From Psychroserpens luteus (GTDB lineage Bacteria; Bacteroidota; Bacteroidia; Flavobacteriales; Flavobacteriaceae), in assembly GCF_015319355.1 (NCBI RefSeq), contig NZ_JADILU010000005.1, positions 124,001 to 188,000 of the forward strand: a stretch of 64,000 nt of DNA. Reading direction: 5' to 3'. Positions 1 to 7,705 of the stretch are shown here, piece after piece. The translations under genes and the position numbers were made by a program. Position 1 is the first letter of the stretch. Each line of letters starts with the position of its first letter. Under the pieces are notes generated by a model. It made no database searches and was not told the DNA's origin. It was given only the letters and a program-made list of their open reading frames with translations.

Positions 1-418
1 TTAAAACAGGAGTATCTGGCCATTTTTCTTTTAAAATATTTGAATATACAGTAGATGCATAATCTGGTCTAAACCCAATATCTCCATTTGGAGTATACGC
101 ATCTTTATCTCGACGTTTCTTATTAGCATTATAGTTGCTAATCATAGGGTCCATACAACCACCAGTCACACCAAAAAACAATCTTGGTTTTCCTATTTTT
201 ACAAAATCCTGAAGATTATCTGTCACACTAGGTTGTGGAACAATAGCCACTTTCAAGCCCATACTTTCCAACAAACGTCCAATAACCGCAGGACCAAACG
301 TTGGATGATCTACATAAGCGTCTCCACTAAATAGAATCACATCCAGCTCTTGCCAACCGCGTATCTTCACCTCTTTGTTTGTGGTAGGTAACCAATCTGA
401 AAGTTTTAACTCTTGCAT
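1..418 (-). CDS. YgiQ family radical SAM protein, N-terminal part (runs off the window)
   Basis: This gene reads leftward from an ATG at 416-418 and is cut by the window edge, so only about 139 N-terminal residues are present. The translation begins MQELKLSDWLPTTNKE and continues through DVILFSGDAYVDHPTFGPAV, a stretch ending in GRLLE..GLKVAIVPQP, and FFGVTGGCMDPMISNY. This is the characteristic N-terminal domain of the YgiQ (UPF0313) family. The radical SAM cysteine cluster would lie further downstream and cannot be seen. The family is widespread but its reaction is not firmly established. A -7 element lies only 6 bases before the ATG, so the mRNA is probably leaderless. Family assignment is from recalled motifs. 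Confidence 0.8.
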   Translation of the reverse strand, partial: MQELKLSDWLPTTNKEVKIRGWQELDVILFSGDAYVDHPTFGPAVIGRLLESMGLKVAIVPQPSVTDNLQDFVKIGKPRLFFGVTGGCMDPMISNYNANKKRRDKDAYTPNGDIGFRPDYASTVYSNILKEKWPDTPVL

Positions 419-424
419 AGATTG

Positions 425-432
425 CAAAAGTA
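425..432 (-). promoter_or_regulatory. -7 promoter element of the YgiQ-type gene
   Basis: On the minus strand this reads TACTTTTG, matching the flavobacterial -7 consensus TAnnTTTG. It ends 6 bases before the ATG, so transcription would start at or next to the start codon. Confidence 0.5.
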
Positions 433-470
433 GTCAAAAATGAGCGTCCTTTTATTAAAGTGTTAAATTT

Positions 471-545
471 TTGGGCGTTACCACAAGGGTCGCGCTTTCC
501 GTTGCAAGTCCTCACTCGTTCCTCGCTGTGGGCTTTTCACTACAA
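471..545 (-). repeat. Copy A of a two-copy structured intergenic repeat
   Basis: On the minus strand it starts TTGTAGTGAAAAGCC, has a middle segment TTGCAACGGAAAGCGCGAC and ends GGTAACGCCCAA. The same three segments in the same order, with different sequence between them, occur at 57836-57926. The variable parts between fixed segments suggest a folded element rather than a coding remnant. Confidence 0.6.
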
Positions 546-600
546 CTACGAAGTAATCACGATTTCTTTCTCAATAGTATGCATGAGTAATCGCTAACGC

Positions 601-733
601 AGTAAGCAGTATGCAGTAAGCAGTAAGCAGTAAGCAGTAAGCAGTAAGCAGTAAGCAGTAAGCAGTAAGCAGTAAGCAGTAAGCAGTAAGCAGTAAGCAG
701 TAAGCAGTAAGCAGTAAGCAGTAAGCAGTAAGC
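601..733. repeat. Perfect heptamer tandem array (AGTAAGC x 19)
   Basis: Nineteen uninterrupted copies of AGTAAGC (133 bases). Only the second copy differs (AGTATGC). Because 7 is not a multiple of 3, all frames stay open on the complementary strand and give a repeating LLLTAYC peptide that has no start context and should be ignored. Arrays this short in unit and this pure usually change copy number by replication slippage. It has no spacers, so it is not a CRISPR. Confidence 0.95.
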
Positions 734-778
734 AAAAATGAAAATTATCATTGGGATAAAACAAAACATAGTAAAAGG

Positions 779-960
779 TCGAGTCCCAAATCAATTCAGA
801 GAATTGAACGCCAAGGCGAAGAATAGATGAAGAAAAGCTCCGAAAACAGGAGAACTTAGTTCGACGCGGAGTTTTTAAATCGGTTTTCAGTTTGCAAAAC
901 TTAAAAATTCCTTGGCTTGGTCTTGATTTTTTGGTTCGTTTTGCATCAAGGCAAAATGAA
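779..960. repeat. Possible degenerate dispersed element with nested inverted repeats
   Basis: The stretch carries CAATTC/GAATTG around 792-806, CTCCG (838-842) facing CGGAG (867-871), and CTTGAT (922-927) facing ATCAAG (945-950). Its G+C pattern differs from the surrounding AT-rich spacer. The minus strand reads as a broken frame rich in Lys/Asn/Phe. I believe similar sequence is scattered in other flavobacterial genomes, but that is recollection and is not shown here. Confidence 0.35.
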
Positions 961-1013
961 CATAAAGAAAAAAATATTCTTATATGATCTCTGCTAAAGT
1001 TAAAATGACAGAT

Positions 1014-2645
1014 TTACAAATCCAACCCTTTCAAACTCTCAACACGATTCCTAATTAAGAAATCATCAATAGTTTCAAAATGCTCAATCACACGTTGCTC
1101 CTTAAACTCAAATACCTTTTTAGAAAGTCCTTGTAAAAAATCCCTATCGTGAGATACTAAAACAAGTGTGCCATCAAAATCCTGAAGTGCCTCTTTTAGC
1201 ACATCCTTAGATTTTAAATCAAGGTGATTCGTTGGCTCATCAAGAATAAGCAAGTTTACAGGCTCAAGCAATAATTTTACCATAGCTAATCTGGTTTTTT
1301 CTCCACCAGATAATAAACCCACTTTTTTATCAATCTCATCACCTTTAAACATAAAGCGACCTAAGATATTTTTAATTTGTGTTCTCACATCACCTTTAGC
1401 GACATCATCAACCGTTTGAAAAATAGTTAAATCTTCATCTAACAAAGCTGCTTGGTTTTGAGCAAAATATCCAACCTTTACATTATGACCTAATGCACAA
1501 GTACCTTCCACATCAATTTCACCTAAAATAGCCTTGATCATCGTTGATTTCCCTTCTCCATTCCTACCAACAAAACACACTTTTTCACCTCTAGAAATAG
1601 ACATATTAGCATCTTTAAATACAACATGATCTCCATAAGATTTAGAAACATCCTTTACAGTCACAGGATAATCTCCTGAACGTTGCGTTGACGGAAAACG
1701 TAATTTCAAAGCAGACGTATCAACATCATCAACTTCTATTATCTTTAACTTTTCTAGCATACGTTCTCTGGAAGTCACTTGATTCGTCTTAGAATAAGTA
1801 CCTTTAAATCGATCAATAAACGTCTGATTATCGGCAATAAATTTTTGCTGTTCTTGGTAAGCTTTGATTTGATGCACACGTCTATCTTCTCGCAATTGTA
1901 AGTAATGAGTATACTTAGCTTTATAATCATAAATGCGTCCCATGGTCACTTCAATAGTACGATTCGTAATATTATCAATAAAAGCTCTATCGTGAGAAAT
2001 CACTACAACTGCATTAGCTTTATTAACCAAAAAGTCTTCTAACCAAATCACAGATTCTATATCAATATGGTTTGTAGGCTCATCTAATAAAATCAAATCT
2101 GGTTTTTGAAGTAAAATCTTAGCAAGTTCAATTCGCATACGATAACCACCAGAAAACTCATTAGTTTGTCTTGTAAAATCCTCTTGCTTAAATCCTAAAC
2201 CTTTCAGTGCTTTTTCAACTTCGGCATCATAGTTTACATCTTCCAAAGCGTAGTAACTCTCTCCTAAATCAGAAACACGCTCAATAATCTTCATGTATTC
2301 ATCGCTCTCATAATCCGTTCTGGTTTCAAGCTGTTTGTTCAACCCTTCCATCTCATCACGCATTTCAAAAACGTGACTAAAAGCTTTAGAGGCTTCATCA
2401 AAGACTGTTGTATTATCTTCAGTTAATAAATGTTGTGGTAAATACGCTATAATAGCATCTTTTGGAGTTCTCACATTTCCGCGAGTTGCATTTTGAACAC
2501 CTGCAATAATTTTCATCATTGTGGATTTTCCTGCACCATTCTTACCCATTAAGGCAATTTTATCATCTGCATTAATCGTAAAAGACACATCACTAAACAA
2601 TGTGTGACCACTAAATTCTACCGCTAAATTATCTACTGAAATCAT
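1014..2645 (-). CDS. ABC-F family ATPase (ribosome-associated, EttA/Uup/YdiF-like)
   Basis: A 543-residue protein with two ATP-binding cassettes and no membrane segment, the layout of ABC-F proteins, which act on ribosomes rather than in transport. The first cassette has Walker A GKNGAGKST (about residues 34-42), signature FSGGYRMR and Walker B LILLDEPTNHID. The second has GRNGEGKST, LSGGEKTR and LLILDEPTNHLD. A charged linker of about 80 residues between them, rich in Lys, Arg and Gln, is the P-site tRNA interaction motif region. The gene stands alone with its own promoter at 2664-2671. Which ABC-F subgroup it belongs to cannot be settled by eye. Confidence 0.93.
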   Translation of the reverse strand: MISVDNLAVEFSGHTLFSDVSFTINADDKIALMGKNGAGKSTMMKIIAGVQNATRGNVRTPKDAIIAYLPQHLLTEDNTTVFDEASKAFSHVFEMRDEMEGLNKQLETRTDYESDEYMKIIERVSDLGESYYALEDVNYDAEVEKALKGLGFKQEDFTRQTNEFSGGYRMRIELAKILLQKPDLILLDEPTNHIDIESVIWLEDFLVNKANAVVVISHDRAFIDNITNRTIEVTMGRIYDYKAKYTHYLQLREDRRVHQIKAYQEQQKFIADNQTFIDRFKGTYSKTNQVTSRERMLEKLKIIEVDDVDTSALKLRFPSTQRSGDYPVTVKDVSKSYGDHVVFKDANMSISRGEKVCFVGRNGEGKSTMIKAILGEIDVEGTCALGHNVKVGYFAQNQAALLDEDLTIFQTVDDVAKGDVRTQIKNILGRFMFKGDEIDKKVGLLSGGEKTRLAMVKLLLEPVNLLILDEPTNHLDLKSKDVLKEALQDFDGTLVLVSHDRDFLQGLSKKVFEFKEQRVIEHFETIDDFLIRNRVESLKGLDL

Positions 2646-2663
2646 AACCTATTATTAAGGATG

Positions 2664-2671
2664 CAAAACTA
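2664..2671 (-). promoter_or_regulatory. -7 element of the ABC-F gene
   Basis: Minus strand TAGTTTTG, a match to TAnnTTTG, 18 bases before the ATG at 2643-2645. Confidence 0.5.
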
Positions 2672-2799
2672 ATAAAAGTCATAGCTTATAACTTCAAGAG
2701 TAGCGACATTATTTTTCAAGTTAATTATTAAACGGTTGGAGTTAAACTTTTTCTTCGGAAAAAAGTATTATGTATTCATAATCTTAAAACACAACAATC

Positions 2800-2952
2800 A
2801 TGATAATCACAAAAGTATTAGGACTCACAAGCGCACTCACTAAAAGTAAAAAAGCAAAAATTATAATTCTAGGCATTGAAATGGTAGTTTTAGCCTACGC
2901 TCTTACACAACAAAAATCTGAGAAAAAAGAAAGAAAAAAATTAAAATCATAA
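2800..2952 (+). CDS. Small single-pass membrane protein, 50 residues, unknown function
   Basis: An ATG at 2800 opens a 50-residue frame ending TAA at 2950-2952. The product begins MIITKVLGLTSALTKSKKA, has one hydrophobic segment (about residues 21-36, IIILGIEMVVLAYAL) and ends in a Lys/Glu-rich tail. The pattern of basic start, one helix and a charged tail is what a real small membrane protein looks like, and the codon use resembles that of its neighbours. I do not recognise a family. It lies alone between the divergent ABC-F and rplM genes. The over-represented TTCTTCGGAA motif sits about 40 bases upstream. Confidence 0.55.
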   Translation: MIITKVLGLTSALTKSKKAKIIILGIEMVVLAYALTQQKSEKKERKKLKS

Positions 2953-3061
2953 AGCCTTTACAAATATTAAAAATGACCATTTTCAAAATAAGTAACAGAG
3001 CAATTATTATTAGCACTTTGTTTTCAACAAAACATTAGGTTAAAATATGTCATCACACTAT

Positions 3062-3091
3062 TTGGTAATCAAATATATAATCGTAAATTTG
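3062..3091 (+). promoter_or_regulatory. Promoter of rplM-rpsI
   Basis: TTG at 3062-3064, 19 bases, then TAAATTTG at 3084-3091, a good flavobacterial promoter. It leaves about 60 bases of leader before the GTG start of rplM, longer than for most genes here. Confidence 0.6.
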
Positions 3092-3121
3092 CAAACTCTT
3101 TTCGAGAGAGAAAGTTTAACC

Positions 3122-3138
3122 GCCTGTCGTGCACAGGC
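3122..3138 (+). promoter_or_regulatory. Hairpin in the rplM leader (candidate ribosomal protein leader)
   Basis: GCCTGT (3122-3127), loop CGTGC, ACAGGC (3133-3138): a perfect 6-bp stem 17 bases before the GTG start of L13. L13 leader RNAs have been described for other bacterial groups, and I recall one for Bacteroidia. Autogenous control of rplM-rpsI is an inference. Confidence 0.45.
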
Positions 3139-3155
3139 AACTAATATTAATAAGT

Positions 3156-3611
3156 GTGGACACAATAAGCTACAAAACGATTTCAGCCAACAAAGCTACT
3201 GTTAATAAAGAGTGGGTTTTAGTTGACGCTGCAGATCAAACGCTAGGTCGTTTATGTTCTAAAGTAGCAATACTTTTAAGAGGTAAACACAAAACAAACT
3301 TCACACCACATGTTGATTGTGGAGATAACGTAATTGTTATCAATGCAGAAAAAATCAACTTATCAGGTAACAAGTGGAATGACAAAACGTACATTCGTCA
3401 CACAGGTTATCCAGGTGGTCAAAGAAGTTTGACTGCGACTGAATTGTTTGGAAAAGATCCAGCAAGAATCGTGGAAAAATCAGTAAAAGGAATGCTCCCT
3501 AAAAACAAATTAGGTGCAGCTTTATTCCGTAATTTAAATGTTGTTGTTGGTTCAGCTCATACTCATGAAGCTCAAAAACCAAAAGCAATTGACTTAAACA
3601 AAGTTAACTAA
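3156..3611 (+). CDS. rplM: 50S ribosomal protein L13
   Basis: L13 binds 23S rRNA early in assembly of the large subunit. The start is set at GTG 3156, giving 151 residues (MDTISYKTISANKATVNKEW), which is the usual length and N-terminus in Flavobacteriaceae. The in-frame start at 3129 would add nine residues and place the start codon inside the leader hairpin. Family motifs include VDAADQTLGRLCSKVA, HVDCGDNVIVINAEK, HTGYPGGQR and GMLPKNKLG. Its TAA overlaps the ATG of rpsI by one base (TAATG), so the two are translationally coupled as in most bacteria. Confidence 0.97.
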   Translation: MDTISYKTISANKATVNKEWVLVDAADQTLGRLCSKVAILLRGKHKTNFTPHVDCGDNVIVINAEKINLSGNKWNDKTYIRHTGYPGGQRSLTATELFGKDPARIVEKSVKGMLPKNKLGAALFRNLNVVVGSAHTHEAQKPKAIDLNKVN

Positions 3612-3997
3612 TGGAAGTAATTCACAAAATCGGTCGTAGAAAGACGGCTGTTGCTCGTGTGTACCTTGCTGAAGGAAAAGGCAAGATCACGGTAAACAAA
3701 AAAGACATGGCGGATTATTTTACTACTGCAACATTGCAGTATAAAGTAAACCAACCTTTAGTCATGACTAACAACGATGGCAACTTTGATATTACAGTAA
3801 ACGTTTTTGGAGGTGGTATTACAGGCCAAGCCGAAGCGATCCGTTTAGCATTATCTCGCGCAATGTGTGAGATTGATGCAGAACACAGACTAATATTAAA
3901 GCCAGAAGGATTATTAACTAGAGACCCTCGTATGGTTGAACGTAAGAAGTTCGGTCAAAAGAAAGCAAGGAAAAAGTTCCAATTCTCGAAACGTTAA
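3611..3997 (+). CDS. rpsI: 30S ribosomal protein S9
   Basis: 128 residues, the normal size. It starts MEVIHKIGRRKTAVARVYL and ends in the basic tail (KKARKKFQFSKR) that reaches the P-site tRNA in the small subunit. The middle contains VFGGGITGQAEAIRLALSRA and LLTRDPRMVERKKFGQKKA, hallmarks of S9. It is co-transcribed with rplM, and the operon ends at the hairpin at 4050-4085. Confidence 0.98.
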   Translation: MEVIHKIGRRKTAVARVYLAEGKGKITVNKKDMADYFTTATLQYKVNQPLVMTNNDGNFDITVNVFGGGITGQAEAIRLALSRAMCEIDAEHRLILKPEGLLTRDPRMVERKKFGQKKARKKFQFSKR

Positions 3998-4049
3998 TCC
4001 TATTCCTTTTTATTATTCTGAAGTTTCTTCGGAATATAAAAAAATCTCA

Positions 4050-4085
4050 AAGCTGTTCTGGTTTATTATCAGAACAGCTTTTATT
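4050..4085 (+). terminator. Terminator of rplM-rpsI
   Basis: AAGCTGTTCTG (4050-4060), loop of 9, CAGAACAGCTT (4070-4080), then T-rich. An 11-bp perfect stem, 53 bases after the rpsI stop. Confidence 0.85.
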
Positions 4086-4092
4086 AAAAAGA

Positions 4093-4203
4093 CTGAAAGG
4101 CGAGTTTTTGCATTTCAGCAAACATTAAAAAATCCTGAAACGAGTTCAGGTAAAGTTTAGCATCTAAATGATTAAGGCGAGCAAAAGCAACCACTCAATC
4201 ATT
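4093..4203 (+). promoter_or_regulatory. Structured leader of rpsB
   Basis: Three successive inverted repeats lie between the upstream terminator and the rpsB ATG: CTGAAA/TTTCAG (4093-4098, 4113-4118), CCTGAA/TTCAGG with loop ACGAG (4134-4150), and AATGATT/AATCATT (4168-4174, 4197-4203). S2 represses its own leader in some bacteria; that this leader does so is an inference. No clear promoter is visible between the terminator and the first stem. Confidence 0.4.
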
Positions 4204-4234
4204 GCTAATTTAACAGAACGTAAACAATTACAAA

Positions 4235-5083
4235 ATGAAATCAGTAGAAGTAAAAGAATTACTTGACGCAGGTGTACACTTTGGTCACCTAACAAGAAAA
4301 TGGGATCCAAACATGGCTCCTTACATTTATATGGAACGTAATGGTATCCATATTATCAACCTTTACAAAACTCAAGCAAAAATTCAAGAAACTGGAGAAG
4401 CACTTCGCAAGATTGCAGCTTCTGGAAAGAAAATCTTATTTGTTGCTACAAAAAAACAAGCTAAAGACATCGTTGCTGAGAAAGCAGGAAATGTAAACAT
4501 GCCTTACATTACAGAAAGATGGCCTGGTGGAATGTTAACTAACTTCATTACAATTAGAAAAGCTGTTAAGAAAATGGCTATGATTGATCGTATGAAGAAA
4601 GATGGAACATTCAACTCTCTTTCTAAAAAAGAACGTTTACAAGTAGATCGTCAAAGAGCTAAATTAGAAAAGAATTTAGGTTCTATCTCTGATATGACAC
4701 GTTTACCTGGAGCATTATTTGTTGTAGATATCAAACGTGAGCACATCGCTATTAAAGAAGCGCAGAAATTAAAAATTCCAATCTTCGCAATGGTAGATAC
4801 AAACTCTGATCCTCGTGAAGTAGATTTCTTAATTCCAGCAAATGATGATGCTTCTAAATCTATTGAGTGCATTATGGCAGCAGTAGAATCTGCAGTTGCA
4901 GAAGGTTTAGCTGAAAGAAAATCTGACAAAGCTGAAAAAGACGCTAAAAGTGAGAAATCACCAGCAGCTAAAAAAGAAGTAAAAGCTGAAAAGAAAGCTG
5001 AACCAAAAACTGAAGCGAAAGCGGAAACTAAGGTTGAGAAAAAAGCTGAAGCAGCACCAGTTGCATCTAACGAAGAAGAATAA
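4235..5083 (+). CDS. rpsB: 30S ribosomal protein S2
   Basis: 282 residues. The core (1 to about 225) has VKELLDAGVHFGHLTRKWDP, KKQAKDIVAEKAG, YITERWPGGMLTN and PIFAMVDTNSDPREVDFLIP, all diagnostic of S2. The last ~58 residues form a low-complexity tail of Lys, Glu and Ala with repeated KAE/KKAE units, which adds to the usual bacterial length and is probably disordered. The gene is followed by tsf after 95 bases containing a strong hairpin, the conserved rpsB-tsf pairing. Confidence 0.98.
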   Translation: MKSVEVKELLDAGVHFGHLTRKWDPNMAPYIYMERNGIHIINLYKTQAKIQETGEALRKIAASGKKILFVATKKQAKDIVAEKAGNVNMPYITERWPGGMLTNFITIRKAVKKMAMIDRMKKDGTFNSLSKKERLQVDRQRAKLEKNLGSISDMTRLPGALFVVDIKREHIAIKEAQKLKIPIFAMVDTNSDPREVDFLIPANDDASKSIECIMAAVESAVAEGLAERKSDKAEKDAKSEKSPAAKKEVKAEKKAEPKTEAKAETKVEKKAEAAPVASNEEE

Positions 5084-5106
5084 ATTAACAATTACACAAT
5101 ATAAAT

Positions 5107-5151
5107 AAGTCGTTTAATTGTTTTCTTCGGAAATATCAAATTAAACGACTT
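5107..5151 (+). terminator. Hairpin between rpsB and tsf (terminator or attenuator)
   Basis: AAGTCGTTTAATT (5107-5119) pairs with AATTAAACGACTT (5139-5151), followed by TTT. This is a 13-bp stem that can stop or reduce transcription into tsf. The loop contains one copy of TTCTTCGGAA (5123-5132), which can itself fold as a small cUUCGg-capped hairpin. Confidence 0.75.
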
Positions 5152-5178
5152 TTTAAATTTTAAAACAATATTGAAGTT

Positions 5179-6147
5179 ATGGTAAAAGTAACAGCAGCAG
5201 ACGTAAATAAATTAAGACAAGCTACAGGTGCAGGAATGATGGACTGCAAAAAAGCCTTAGTTGAAGCAGAAGGAGATTTTGACAAAGCAATCGATGTACT
5301 TCGTAAAAAAGGTCAAAAAGTTGCAGAAAAAAGAGCCGACAGAGATTCATCTGAAGGTGCTGCAGTAGCAAAAATAAATGCAGACAACACCTCTGGTGTT
5401 GCTATTGTATTAGGATGTGAAACAGATTTCGTTGGAAAAAATGATACTTTCGTAGCATTAGCTAGCGATTTAGCTGATATCGCATTAAATCATACTACAA
5501 AAGAAGCATTTTTAGCTGCAGATTTTGGTGGAATGACAGTTGCCGAAAAACTAGTTGAACAAACAGGAGTTATTGGTGAGAAATTAGACATCACTGCTTT
5601 TGAAAGATTAGATGCTCCTTACGTTGGACAATATGTTCATATTAACAAGATTGCTGCTTTAGTAGGTTTATCTGCAAAAGTTGACAATGTTGAAACTTTA
5701 GTTAAAGATGTGGCAATGCAAGTTGCTTCAATGGGAGCTTCAACTTTATCTTATAAAGACTTTGATCCTGCTTTTATTGCTTCAGAAACTGAAGCTAGAA
5801 TTGCAGTTATCGAAAAAGATAATATTGAATTAGGACGTTTAGGTAAAACATTGAAAAATGTACCTAGCTATATCTCTATGGCACAATTAACACCAGAAGT
5901 TATTGCTGAAGCTGAAGATGCTGCAAAAGCAGAATTAAAAGCTGAAGGTAAGCCAGAACAAATATGGGACAGAATTTTACCTGGTAAATTAGAGCGTTTC
6001 ATTTCTGATAACACAACTTTAGATCAAGAACAATGTTTATTGGATCAAAAGTTTATCAAAGATGAAAAGCAAACTGTTGCTCAGTATGTAGAATCTTATG
6101 GTGATGTTTCTGTTACTGGATTTAAACGTACTTCAGTAGGTCAATAA
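5179..6147 (+). CDS. tsf: Elongation factor Ts
   Basis: EF-Ts regenerates EF-Tu-GTP by displacing GDP. The N-terminal UBA-like domain reads LRQATGAGMMDCKKALVEAE and the core has GCETDFVGKNDTFVALASDL and VAMQVASMGA, all typical. At 322 residues it has the longer form seen in Bacteroidota, with two core subdomains and a C-terminal segment (KFIKDEKQTVAQYVES). It is followed by its own strong terminator. Confidence 0.98.
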   Translation: MVKVTAADVNKLRQATGAGMMDCKKALVEAEGDFDKAIDVLRKKGQKVAEKRADRDSSEGAAVAKINADNTSGVAIVLGCETDFVGKNDTFVALASDLADIALNHTTKEAFLAADFGGMTVAEKLVEQTGVIGEKLDITAFERLDAPYVGQYVHINKIAALVGLSAKVDNVETLVKDVAMQVASMGASTLSYKDFDPAFIASETEARIAVIEKDNIELGRLGKTLKNVPSYISMAQLTPEVIAEAEDAAKAELKAEGKPEQIWDRILPGKLERFISDNTTLDQEQCLLDQKFIKDEKQTVAQYVESYGDVSVTGFKRTSVGQ

Positions 6148-6185
6148 ACTCATTTTGAAATAGTCCCAAATATTTGGGAACATAT

Positions 6186-6230
6186 AAAAAACCACTACTC
6201 TTATTATAAGACATAGTGGTTTTTTTTATT
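6186..6230 (+). terminator. Terminator of tsf
   Basis: AAAAAACCACTA (6186-6197) pairs with TAGTGGTTTTTT, followed by a run of T. A separate small palindrome TCCCAAATATTTGGGA lies just before it (6163-6178). Confidence 0.85.
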
Positions 6231-6265
6231 TCAATATTTCTACTTTACTAAAAAAAGTAAATGTT

Positions 6266-6273
6266 TATATTTG
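6266..6273 (+). promoter_or_regulatory. -7 element before pyrH
   Basis: TATATTTG, a perfect TAnnTTTG match 54 bases before the pyrH ATG and downstream of the tsf terminator, so pyrH starts a new transcript. Confidence 0.55.
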
Positions 6274-6327
6274 CTAAACATTAATTCCTGCTTAAATGGG
6301 AATCTCTAAAAAAATGACTGCTTAACT

Positions 6328-7035
6328 ATGAAATATAAAAGAATTCTACTCAAATTATCTGGTGAAGCTCTAATGGGTTCTCGTCAATATGGTATTGACC
6401 CAGAACGTTTATCTGAATACGCCAAAGACATCAAAGAAATCACCGATTTAGGTGTTGAAGTCGCGATCGTAATTGGAGGTGGAAATATCTTTAGAGGTGT
6501 TGCTGGAGCAATGGCAGGAATGGATCGTGTTCAAGGTGACCATATGGGAATGCTAGCAACTGTTATTAATGGTTTGGCATTGCAAAACGCTCTAGAAGAT
6601 GCTGGCATGAAAACCCGTTTGCAAACTGCTATTAAAATAAATGAGGTAGCAGAACCATTTATAAGAAGAAAAGCAATGAGTCATCTTAGAAAAGGACGTG
6701 TAGTCATTTTTGGTGGTGGAACTGGTAATCCATATTTCACTACAGATTCTGCAGCGGTATTAAGAGCAATAGAAATTGAAGCTGATGTGATTCTAAAAGG
6801 AACACGTGTTGACGGTATTTATACTGCAGATCCTGAAAAAGACGTAAATGCAGTAAAGTTTGATCACATTACATTTGATGATGTTCTGAAAAAAGGACTT
6901 AAAGTTATGGATACAACAGCATTTACATTGAGTCAAGAAAACAAGTTACCAATTATTGTATTTGACATGAATAAAAAAGGAAATTTAATGAAAGTAGTTT
7001 CTGGAGAAAATATAGGTACTAAGGTTAATATATAA
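6328..7035 (+). CDS. pyrH: Uridylate (UMP) kinase
   Basis: Phosphorylates UMP to UDP in pyrimidine synthesis. It belongs to the amino-acid-kinase fold. The 235 residues start [17 protein letters not shown] and contain [20 protein letters not shown], the UMP-binding region [17 protein letters not shown] and [20 protein letters not shown]. The length is standard. It is followed by frr after 50 bases, the common pyrH-frr order. Confidence 0.98.
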   Translation: MKYKRILLKLSGEALMGSRQYGIDPERLSEYAKDIKEITDLGVEVAIVIGGGNIFRGVAGAMAGMDRVQGDHMGMLATVINGLALQNALEDAGMKTRLQTAIKINEVAEPFIRRKAMSHLRKGRVVIFGGGTGNPYFTTDSAAVLRAIEIEADVILKGTRVDGIYTADPEKDVNAVKFDHITFDDVLKKGLKVMDTTAFTLSQENKLPIIVFDMNKKGNLMKVVSGENIGTKVNI

Positions 7036-7085
7036 TATTTGGCTTATTTTTTGGTAAGTATATTAGTAATTAAAGTTATTTAAAA

Positions 7086-7643
7086 ATGAACGAAGACATA
7101 AAATTTATATTAGATTCAACAAAAGAAGGAATGGACGATGCTCTTAAGCATCTAGAAAAACAGCTCACAAATATTAGAGCTGGTAAAGCAAGTCCTGCCA
7201 TGTTGGGAAGTGTAATGGTAGACTACTACGGTTCTCAAACACCTTTATCTCAAGTCGCAAATGTTAATACTCCAGATGGTCGTACAATTACAGTACAACC
7301 ATGGGAAAAGAACATGTTACAAGAAATTGAGCGTGGAATAGCTTATGCTAATCTAGGTTTCAATCCAATGAATAATGGTGAAACTATTATTATCAATGTT
7401 CCTGCTTTAACTGAAGAACGTAGACGTGATCTATCAAAACAAGCTAAAGCTGAAGCTGAAGATGCTAAAATTGGTATACGAAATGCTCGTAAAGATGCAA
7501 ATCATGAAATTAAGAGTCTTGATGATGCTTCTGAAGATCAACAAAAAAATGCAGAAATTGATGTGCAACATATGACTGACAAATACGTTAAAAAAATAGA
7601 CGCTATTTATGAAGTCAAGGAAAAAGAAATCATGACCGTATAA
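7086..7643 (+). CDS. frr: Ribosome recycling factor
   Basis: Splits post-termination ribosomes together with EF-G. It has 185 residues, the usual size, with LTNIRAGKASPAMLGSVMVD, QVANVNTPDGRTITVQPWEK, NLGFNPMNNGETIIINVPAL and TEERRRDLSKQAK. The N- and C-terminal parts form the long three-helix bundle and the middle forms the beta domain. It ends the translation-gene block at the terminator 7648-7678. Confidence 0.98.
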   Translation: MNEDIKFILDSTKEGMDDALKHLEKQLTNIRAGKASPAMLGSVMVDYYGSQTPLSQVANVNTPDGRTITVQPWEKNMLQEIERGIAYANLGFNPMNNGETIIINVPALTEERRRDLSKQAKAEAEDAKIGIRNARKDANHEIKSLDDASEDQQKNAEIDVQHMTDKYVKKIDAIYEVKEKEIMTV

Positions 7644-7647
7644 ATTC

Positions 7648-7678
7648 AAAAAGCGACTAACTTAATGTCGCTTTTTTT
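7648..7678 (+). terminator. Terminator of frr
   Basis: AAAAAGCGAC, loop of 9, GTCGCTTTTTTT. A typical intrinsic terminator just after the stop. Confidence 0.9.
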
Positions 7679-7705
7679 AATTAATCCTAATTTATTTTAA
7701 ATTAC

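Larger units (their letters stand above)
419..1013. other. Repeat-rich intergenic region without a credible gene
   Basis: About 595 bases between the divergent 5' end of the YgiQ-type gene and the 3' end of the ABC-F gene. It holds one copy of a structured repeat (471-545), a heptamer tandem array (601-733) and a stretch with several short inverted repeats (about 779-960). The open frames across the array only repeat a seven-residue pattern and are not genes. Confidence 0.7.

Noticed and set aside
601-733. Possible CRISPR array
   Set aside because: The unit is 7 bases with no spacers and no cas genes are near.
557-794. Two overlapping frames of 66-70 codons across the heptamer array
   Set aside because: They only translate the 7-base repeat into a seven-residue pattern, and no start or stop context is meaningful.
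3129-3155. Upstream GTG as the start of L13
   Set aside because: It lies in the leader hairpin and would add nine residues not found in L13 of this family; the GTG at 3156 fits.
4651-5091. 146-codon frame on the minus strand inside rpsB
   Set aside because: It is the complement of the Lys/Glu/Ala-rich tail, so its Ser/Phe/Ala-rich translation is a by-product.
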